DNA of 64,000 nt from Microbacterium sp. MYb72. Its GTDB lineage: Bacteria > Actinomycetota > Actinomycetes > Actinomycetales > Microbacteriaceae. Both the position numbers and the translations under genes were made by a program. The notes under the pieces were generated by a model. It was not told where the DNA came from and did no database searches. It worked only from the letters and a program-made list of their open reading frames with translations. The DNA lies in assembly GCF_002979415.1 (NCBI RefSeq), contig NZ_PCOT01000009.1:62001-126000 (forward strand), in the 5' to 3' direction. Positions 58,110-64,000 of this stretch are shown in pieces (position 1 is the first letter of the stretch; each line of letters opens with the position of its first letter).

Positions 58110-58148
58110 CTGTGGTCGGCGGGCGTCCCTAACGCCCGCCGACCACAG
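58110..58148. terminator. Perfect 17-bp inverted repeat before the GntR gene
   Basis: CTGTGGTCGGCGGGCGT and ACGCCCGCCGACCACAG with loop CCCTA, followed on the plus strand by AAATGATTTTTA, which is terminator-like. No gene ends before it on the plus strand (57895-58109 has none), so it may end an unseen small RNA or shield the GntR gene. The rest of 57895-58307 holds nothing else recognised. Confidence 0.6.
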
Positions 58149-58307
58149 AAATGATTTTTACGAAATATCAGGGGAAAACCCGCGCGCAGACGTAATCCGA
58201 GCGCCTGCGCGTGGAGTGTTGGCATCCGGCCGCAGTTCGTGATGTAGTTGCCCTCCGGGCACATCATGGGGGCGTCCGGGATCTGGACATGCAACTGGGG
58301 GCAATCC

Positions 58308-58940
58308 ATGAACGGAAAGCGTTCGAACAGCACCATCGGCGAGAGCAAGCAGCTGCTCGCTGAAGAGGTGTTCCAATACATAGCGACGCAGATCGTCAAC
58401 GGCGATCTGGCACCGGGGCACCGCATCCGCGACGTGGAGGTCGCCGACGAGCTCCATGTGTCGCGCACACCGGTGCGTGAAGCACTGCAGCGCCTCGAGC
58501 GCCTAGGCCTGGTGACGATGTACCCGAGCAGGTACACGGAGGTCACCGCGGTCACACCCGAGATCGTGGCGCAGACCCTCGAGTTCGCCGGGTACCAGGC
58601 GGGCGTCGCGGCGCGCATGGGCGTCGCGCGCATGACCGAGGTGGAGCGCGAGCACGTGGCCGGCCTCATCGAGAAGATGTACGAGGCGCAGGAGCCGCGC
58701 AGCATCTCCGAGTCGCGGTGGGCGGTGTTCTCCTACCTCAGCGATCGCAGTGCCAACGCTCAGCACCGCGCGCTGATCCAGGACACGGGCATGGCACTGT
58801 TCCGCAACCTTCGGGACTGGCAGATCCCCCAGGAGGACGAGGAGCGGATGCAGCAGGTCTACCGCGACTTCCGCGACGCCGTGCTGAGCGCCGACGGCGA
58901 CAGGGCCGAGCAGCTCACCCGCGCGATGCACTACGTCTGA
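58308..58940 (+). CDS. GntR family transcriptional regulator
   Basis: A protein of 210 residues from the ATG at 58308 (TGGGGGC before it; the ATG at 58248 is less likely). N-terminal winged helix (RIRDVEVADELHVSRTPVREALQRLERLGLV) and an all-helical C-terminal effector domain of the FCD type, in which metal-binding His residues are few. Ligand unknown. Its last 10 bases overlap the end of the convergent hydrolase gene. Confidence 0.9.
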   Translation: MNGKRSNSTIGESKQLLAEEVFQYIATQIVNGDLAPGHRIRDVEVADELHVSRTPVREALQRLERLGLVTMYPSRYTEVTAVTPEIVAQTLEFAGYQAGVAARMGVARMTEVEREHVAGLIEKMYEAQEPRSISESRWAVFSYLSDRSANAQHRALIQDTGMALFRNLRDWQIPQEDEERMQQVYRDFRDAVLSADGDRAEQLTRAMHYV

Positions 58941-59941
58941 GCCGCTGCCCACCCGCTGACCCAGCGGCCGAGACGCCGGTACGCGTCCTCGCGCGCCTCA
59001 TGACGCGAGAGGAAGACGTCGTGCAGGGCGCCGTCGATGCGCTCGACGGTGACCGACGGGCCGAGCTTCAGCGCCGCGCGGGCGATGTCGTCGACGACGA
59101 GCACCGTATCGGCCCGCGTGAGGTCGTCCGACCACCTGGTCGGAGTCGCGGACCGCGCCGAGAGCAGCACGCAGACCGGCTCCGCGATCGTCAGGCCGGC
59201 GGCCACGGTCGTGTGCCCCCGGAGGATCGCGTGGAACCACCCCGCGTGCACCGCCATGGTCTGCACGGGGCGCCAGTCGAGGTTCACCTCGACCGGGTCG
59301 TCGGGATCGGCGACCTCCTGCTGCGCACGGGTGTAGAAGCCGAGGTCGACCTGGGGAGCCACCTCGCGGGGAGCCCACCGCGCCTGCAGCTCCGCCACGG
59401 GGGCGATCAGCGGGCGCACGGAGGCCACCTGGAACTCCAGCCAGGGACTGTTCAGGATGACGGCATCCGCACTCCCCTGGTGACGTGAGGCCCACAGGCT
59501 CAGCGTCAGCCCACCCGTCGAGTGCCCGAACAGCACCAGGCGACGTGCGGATGCCGCGCCATCCGCGCCGCGACCCATCGCGTCGAGAGCGGCGGCGATG
59601 TCCTCGTCGTAGGTCGCGAGATCTGTGATGTATCCGGGCGTCTGTCCGGGTCGCAGACTGCGGCCGTACTTGCGCAGGTCGAGCGCGTAGAACCGCGCAC
59701 CCCGCGCCGTCCAGAACCGCGCGAGGCGCTTCTGGAAGAAGTAGTCCGACCACCCGTGCACGTAGAGCACGTCCACGTCCTCCAGCGGACGGCGGCGTCC
59801 GAGCAACCGCTCCCACCACCCCGCCTCGATCGGCAGCGCTCTCACCAGGGTCGCGACGACCGGCCCCTCGTCGTCGTCGCCGAGTTCGAGCGTCAGCTGC
59901 GCGAACTCCTCTCCGAGGACGTCGGGAATCCAGTCAGCCAT
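58931..59941 (-). CDS. Alpha/beta hydrolase, serine aminopeptidase S33-like
   Basis: A protein of 336 residues. Oxyanion region VHGWSDY (61-67), nucleophile elbow GHSTGG with Ser141, acid probably Asp in the VLLSARSATPTRWSDD region and His in GALHDVF near the end. The pattern is lysophospholipase or monoglyceride-lipase-like. No signal peptide, so cytoplasmic. Confidence 0.85.
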   Translation of the reverse strand: MADWIPDVLGEEFAQLTLELGDDDEGPVVATLVRALPIEAGWWERLLGRRRPLEDVDVLYVHGWSDYFFQKRLARFWTARGARFYALDLRKYGRSLRPGQTPGYITDLATYDEDIAAALDAMGRGADGAASARRLVLFGHSTGGLTLSLWASRHQGSADAVILNSPWLEFQVASVRPLIAPVAELQARWAPREVAPQVDLGFYTRAQQEVADPDDPVEVNLDWRPVQTMAVHAGWFHAILRGHTTVAAGLTIAEPVCVLLSARSATPTRWSDDLTRADTVLVVDDIARAALKLGPSVTVERIDGALHDVFLSRHEAREDAYRRLGRWVSGWAAAQT

Positions 59942-59969
59942 GCCGCCAGGCTAGCCGACCGCGATCCGT

Positions 59970-61010
59970 CTACTGCGGAGCGAGGTGACCGACGGTGAGG
60001 TTGCGTACGATCCTGGTCGCGATCGGTAGAGGGTCCCTCGCGCCTGACTCTCCTTCGTAGGTGGTGAACCTGATCCAGTCATCGCCGACACGCACGTCCA
60101 AGAAGCTCTCTCCCAGCTCGCCTGAACTGGCTTTCGCCTCGTCCGCCCCCTCTACGACGACCGGAACCCCGTCCTGTCGCTCGAACGCCCATCGACCCGC
60201 CGGGAGCGTGGTTATCTGCAGATAGTTGCTCACCTCGTACCCCGCGCCCGGTGAGGTGTAAAGACAGTGGCTCGCTCTGTCCACGACGTTGTAGACCTCT
60301 GCGGGCACACCCCAGCCTCCGAAGTGGGCGAATTGCTTCACCTCGGTTCCCAGAAGAGCCGACAGCTCCTCGATGGTGACGAAGCGCTCGCAACGGGCTC
60401 CCTCGATGTCGCTGTTCGCGATCTCGACGTCGCGCGTGTCTTCGGCAGCGCTCCTGACGAGGCCGCGCAGAGCCGCATCGAGCCCGGCGCTCGTCGAGTC
60501 ATCGAGGTCCGGATCCACGAAGAGGGCGGAGAGATGGACGTCGCCCTCCGTGATCTCGAACCCGCAGTATCCGTCGGCAGAGCAACTGCCGCCCTCGCTC
60601 ATCGGCACTCCGATGCGGGCGTCCACGCCGGCGATCACTGCCTCGGCACCGGGAAACAGAAGGATCTCCCAGAAATCGTCGGATCCGCCTGCAGAGCACG
60701 CAATCCCTCCCGCCCTTTGGAACATGTACTGCGCCGGTCCGGCGATCCAGCCCATGGTCGACACCGTCGACATGACCGGCAGCACAGGCGTGGAGGGCTC
60801 GCCGATCACCGCAGCTACCGCGTCAGCCACATCGGCGCACGTCACATCGAAGGCCGGCGCAGGCTCCACCACCGGCTCGAGTGCAGGCGTGGCGGAGGGT
60901 GTGGGTGGTTGCGACGCCGTCCGTGTCACTACGGGCTCAGGAGTCGGTGCGCAGCCGACGAGTGCGAAGAGCACGGCCGTGCCGAATACCAAGTATCGAG
61001 GGTGACGCAT
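59970..61010 (-). CDS. Lipoprotein, hypothetical
   Basis: A protein of 346 residues with a lipobox (LVGC, Cys20) and a Thr/Pro linker to about residue 50. Two related halves each hold Cys residues (DVTCADVADAV; ARCERFVTIEELSALLG), suggesting a duplicated fold. No family recognised. Probably at the outer face of the membrane. Confidence 0.75.
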   Translation of the reverse strand: MRHPRYLVFGTAVLFALVGCAPTPEPVVTRTASQPPTPSATPALEPVVEPAPAFDVTCADVADAVAAVIGEPSTPVLPVMSTVSTMGWIAGPAQYMFQRAGGIACSAGGSDDFWEILLFPGAEAVIAGVDARIGVPMSEGGSCSADGYCGFEITEGDVHLSALFVDPDLDDSTSAGLDAALRGLVRSAAEDTRDVEIANSDIEGARCERFVTIEELSALLGTEVKQFAHFGGWGVPAEVYNVVDRASHCLYTSPGAGYEVSNYLQITTLPAGRWAFERQDGVPVVVEGADEAKASSGELGESFLDVRVGDDWIRFTTYEGESGARDPLPIATRIVRNLTVGHLAPQ

Positions 61011-61073
61011 GACTTCATGCTAGATGTGGCTCCCCCGTCGACCCGCCGCATCCCTGCAACGAACCGATGACGA

Positions 61074-62447
61074 TCACTCGCCCCGGGAGACCCGCACCAT
61101 CTCGTCGCGCGGCACGACCTTGACGCGGGCGCGCTCCTGCGGGGCGCCCAGGGCGATCTCGTGCTCGTCGAGGCGGTGCCAGCCCTCGAGGTCCGTCCAC
61201 TTCACGCCGCGCTCGGAGAGCAGCGCCGTGATCGCTTCCTCAGACGGATCCTCCGGCTGCCACCATGAGCCCTGGTCGTTGATGATGTGGCGCACGGTCT
61301 CCATGGCGTCGGACTTCGTGTGGCCGATGAGGCCGACGGGTCCGCGCTTGATCCAGCCGGTGGCGTAGATGCCCGGCACGCGCTGGTTGGAGTCCTTCGC
61401 GAGCACCTGGCCCTCGCGGTTCGGGATCACGCCGTGCTTCTTGTCGAACGGCACGCCGGGCAGCGGCGAGCCGAAGTAGCCGATCGCACGGTACAGCGCC
61501 TGCATCGGGACTTCGCGGAGCTCTCCGGTGCCGACCGCGCCGCCCTGACCGTCGGGCTCGGTGCGCTCGTAGACGAGAGCGGCGACGCGGCCGTTCTCGT
61601 CGGTGCGGACCTCGACGGGGCGGGCCCAGAAGTGCAGGTGCAGGCGGCGGGATGCCGTGCCGCCGGCGTTGTTGACCGAGTCGCGCTTGCGCCACGACTG
61701 CAGCACGCGATCGATGACCATGACCTGCTTGTTGCTGGCGATCGCGTCCTTCGACGCCTCGTCGTAGTCGAAGTCCTCGTCGTAGACGACCATGTCGACG
61801 TCGCGCAGCTCCCCGAGCTCGCGGAGCTCCAGCGGCGTGAACTTCACCTGAGCGGGACCGCGGCGACCGAACACGTGCACGTCGGTGATCTCGCTGGCCT
61901 TGAGGCCCTCGTAGACGTTCTCCGGAACCTCGGTGACGAGCAGGTCCTCCGCGTGCTTGGCGAGCATGCGGGCGACGTCGAGCGCGACGTTGCCGTTGCC
62001 GAGGACGCCGACGGATGCCGCGTCCAGCGGCCACTCGCGCGGCACGTCGGGGTGTCCGTCGAACCAGCTCACGTAGTCCGCCGCGCCGTAGGACGCCACC
62101 GCGTCGCTGCCGGGGATGTCGAGCGAGGTGTCGCGGATCGCACCCGTGGCGAAGATCACGGCGTTGTAGTGCTTCTTGAGATCCTCGAGGGTGATGTCCT
62201 CGCCGAATCGGACGTTGCCGAACAGTCGGATGTCGCCGCGGTCGAGCACATCGCGCAGCGCCGTGATGATGCCCTTGATGCGGGGATGATCCGGGGCGAC
62301 GCCGTAGCGGACCAGGCCGTACGGCGCGGGGAGCTGCTCGAACAGGTCGATCGAGACGTCGAACTTGCGCTCCGCCTTCAGCAGGATGTCGGCGGCGTAG
62401 ATGCCCGCGGGGCCGGCACCGACGATGGCGAGTCTGAGCTTGGTCAT
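61074..62447 (-). CDS. Ferredoxin/adrenodoxin-NADP reductase, FprA-like
   Basis: A protein of 457 residues from the ATG at 62447 with AAAGGAC before it. FAD-binding GAGPAGIYAAD near 10, NADPH-binding GNGNVALDVAR near 160, and ATGWIKRGPVGLIGHTKSDA near 375, the adrenodoxin reductase type found in mycobacteria as FprA. It moves electrons from NADPH to ferredoxin for P450 or other redox enzymes. Confidence 0.93.
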   Translation of the reverse strand: MTKLRLAIVGAGPAGIYAADILLKAERKFDVSIDLFEQLPAPYGLVRYGVAPDHPRIKGIITALRDVLDRGDIRLFGNVRFGEDITLEDLKKHYNAVIFATGAIRDTSLDIPGSDAVASYGAADYVSWFDGHPDVPREWPLDAASVGVLGNGNVALDVARMLAKHAEDLLVTEVPENVYEGLKASEITDVHVFGRRGPAQVKFTPLELRELGELRDVDMVVYDEDFDYDEASKDAIASNKQVMVIDRVLQSWRKRDSVNNAGGTASRRLHLHFWARPVEVRTDENGRVAALVYERTEPDGQGGAVGTGELREVPMQALYRAIGYFGSPLPGVPFDKKHGVIPNREGQVLAKDSNQRVPGIYATGWIKRGPVGLIGHTKSDAMETVRHIINDQGSWWQPEDPSEEAITALLSERGVKWTDLEGWHRLDEHEIALGAPQERARVKVVPRDEMVRVSRGE

Positions 62448-62503
62448 GGGTGTCCTTTCGTCACGCCCGGCGATCCGGGTGCGGCCGCGCGGAGCGGCGA
62501 GGG

Positions 62504-63565
62504 TCAGCTGGAGCGTTCGGCCAGCGACTCGGCGAAGCGCGTGAGCGCGTCGCGGACCGTGCCCTTCGGCAGCGGCGCGAGCGCGTCGATGGCGTCCTGC
62601 GTCCAGGAGAGTGCGAGCTCGAGGGTCTTCTGCGTCGAGGCGTGGTCGCGCAGCTCGGCCAGAGGTCCGTCGAGGATCGAGGGGTCGGCGCCGTCGGCGA
62701 TGAGGGCGACCCCCTCGTCGATCCGGGCGGCGAGGTCGGCGGATGCCGCGTCGGGCTCGGCCTTCAGCAGCAGGTACGGCATGGTGGGGACGCCCGCGCG
62801 GAGGTCGGTCCCCGGCACCTTGCCGGTGTCTTCGGGCTTGGCCGAGAGATCGATCACATCGTCGAGGAGCTGGAACGCCACGCCGATCTTCTCGCCGTAC
62901 ACGCGCATCGGCTCCTCGTACTCCGCGGAGGCGTTCGAGAAGATGACGCCGGCCTGCGTGGCGGCGGCGATGAGGGATCCGGTCTTGTCGGCGAGCACCT
63001 GGATGTAGAACTCGATGGGGTCGTCGCCGGGCTGGGCGCCGATCGTCTCGTGCATCTGGCCGAGCACGAGCCTCTCGAAGGTGTCGGCCTGCAGACGGAT
63101 CGCACGGTCGCCGTGGCGGGCCATGAGCTGGCTGGCGCGGGAGAACAGGATGTCGCCGGTGAGGATGGCGATGTTGTTGCCCCACACGGTCTGCGCCGCG
63201 GGCACTCCACGGCGCCGGTCGGCGCCGTCCATGACGTCGTCGTGATACAGCGAGCCGAGGTGGGTGATCTCCAGCGCCTTGGCGATGTCGATCACGGCCT
63301 CCGTGCTGCCGTCGCCGAGCTGGGCGGCGAGGAGGGTGAGCACGGGGCGGATGCGCTTGCCCCCGGCCTCGTACAGGTAGCGGCTGGTCGCGTCGGCGAG
63401 CGGGTCGGCGACGCGCACGTCCTCGGCCAGCCCGGTCTCGACGAGCTCGAGTCCGTCTTCGATGGCGCGCGCGACACGGCGAGCGGCGGGTCCGATGAAG
63501 ACGCGGTCGCTGAAGCCGAGACGGCTCGCCAGTCGCGAACCCGGGGCGATGGGGCTCGAAGTCAC
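62504..63565 (-). CDS. Long-chain polyprenyl diphosphate synthase
   Basis: A protein of 353 residues: GGKRIRP (68-74), first Asp-rich motif DDVMD (109-113), second DDVID (235-239). It adds isopentenyl units to an allylic diphosphate; next to menG/ubiE it probably makes the menaquinone side chain. Chain length cannot be read reliably. Confidence 0.93.
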   Translation of the reverse strand: MTSSPIAPGSRLASRLGFSDRVFIGPAARRVARAIEDGLELVETGLAEDVRVADPLADATSRYLYEAGGKRIRPVLTLLAAQLGDGSTEAVIDIAKALEITHLGSLYHDDVMDGADRRRGVPAAQTVWGNNIAILTGDILFSRASQLMARHGDRAIRLQADTFERLVLGQMHETIGAQPGDDPIEFYIQVLADKTGSLIAAATQAGVIFSNASAEYEEPMRVYGEKIGVAFQLLDDVIDLSAKPEDTGKVPGTDLRAGVPTMPYLLLKAEPDAASADLAARIDEGVALIADGADPSILDGPLAELRDHASTQKTLELALSWTQDAIDALAPLPKGTVRDALTRFAESLAERSS

Positions 63566-63599
63566 GAACCCAGCCTACCTGCGCGGCGCGACCCCTCGA

Positions 63600-64000
63600 T
63601 CATTCGGGCTTGCGGGCACGGTGCAGGGCCACGATGCCGAAGGACAGATTGCGGTACGCGACATCCGTCCAGCCCGCCTCGCGGATCCAGGCGGAGAGCC
63701 TGCGCTGGTCTGGCCACTCGCGGATGGACTCGTTCAGGTAGTCGTAGGCGTCGCCGTTGGTGCCGGCGACGCGCGCCACCCGCGGGAGCACCTGCGCGTT
63801 GTAGAAGCGGTACGCACCCCGGAACAGCTTCCGCGGCGGGGTGGAGAACTCGTTGATCACGAGCCTCCCGCCGGGCTTCGTCACGCGGAACAGTTCGCGC
63901 AGCGCCTTCTTCGGGTCGTTCACGTTGCGCAGCGAATACGACATCGTGACGGCGTCGAACTCGGCATCCGCGAAGGGGAGGTCGGTGGCGTCCGCCTCGA
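63600..64000 (-). CDS. Demethylmenaquinone methyltransferase (C-terminal part)
   Basis: The last 133 residues; the N-terminus lies past the right edge. [25 protein letters not shown] is the SAM-dependent UbiE/MenG motif, and [14 protein letters not shown] follows. It methylates demethylmenaquinone. The gene lies 34 bases upstream of the polyprenyl synthase gene on the same strand. Confidence 0.92.
   Translation of the reverse strand, partial: EADATDLPFADAEFDAVTMSYSLRNVNDPKKALRELFRVTKPGGRLVINEFSTPPRKLFRGAYRFYNAQVLPRVARVAGTNGDAYDYLNESIREWPDQRRLSAWIREAGWTDVAYRNLSFGIVALHRARKPE

Overview
The window is a high-GC actinobacterial chromosome segment. The ribosomal gene order, GC-rich codon use, long antisense shadow frames and protein styles point to Microbacteriaceae, most likely Microbacterium. 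This is a judgement by eye; no database search was run. No rRNA, tRNA or CRISPR was seen.

Layout. Positions 1-1622 (minus) hold the end of a tripartite tricarboxylate transporter operon (tctC-tctB-tctA). It is divergent from an unusual one-component regulator at 1784-3004, in which a CitA/DcuS-type sensor half is joined directly to a CitB-type DNA-binding domain. A 4-coumarate-CoA ligase family enzyme follows. From 4823 to 28620 almost everything is on the minus strand and forms the translation cluster. In transcription order it is the str operon (rpsL-rpsG-fusA-tuf), the S10 operon (rpsJ to rpsQ), the spc operon (rplN to rplO), secY-adk-map, then infA-rpmJ-rpsM-rpsK-rpoA-rplQ. rpsN and rpsD are missing from their usual places. 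A DsbA-like thioredoxin and a sortase-type surface protein sit between map and infA.

From 28830 to 43357 come envelope and regulatory genes: a 1233-residue membrane protein coupled to an XRE/DUF2975 pair, a 1066-residue SARP/ATPase regulator, a DrrAB-like ABC exporter, several small membrane proteins, a beta-propeller protein and an MFS transporter. The MFS and propeller genes are downstream of, and apparently co-transcribed with, a secreted four-domain protein at 43363-45990 (GH46 chitosanase, two near-identical CBM32-like domains, metallophosphatase). A divergent ROK repressor and a ROK-type palindrome at the start point suggest local control like Streptomyces CsnR. A MalEFG-type sugar ABC transporter with LacI-type operators follows.

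The 3' end of yajQ (51346-51834) is duplicated 3.65 kb downstream (44 bp, one mismatch). The repeats enclose a small accessory island of hypothetical, secreted and membrane genes plus one decayed gene, with no integrase. The window ends with a two-component system beside a Gly-rich membrane protein, a GntR regulator, an alpha/beta hydrolase, a lipoprotein, an FprA-type ferredoxin-NADP reductase, and a polyprenyl diphosphate synthase next to menG/ubiE (menaquinone synthesis), which runs off the right edge.

Most likely to repay a closer look: the fused one-component regulator with its tandem operator, the chitosanase-phosphatase fusion with its ROK site, and the yajQ-flanked island.
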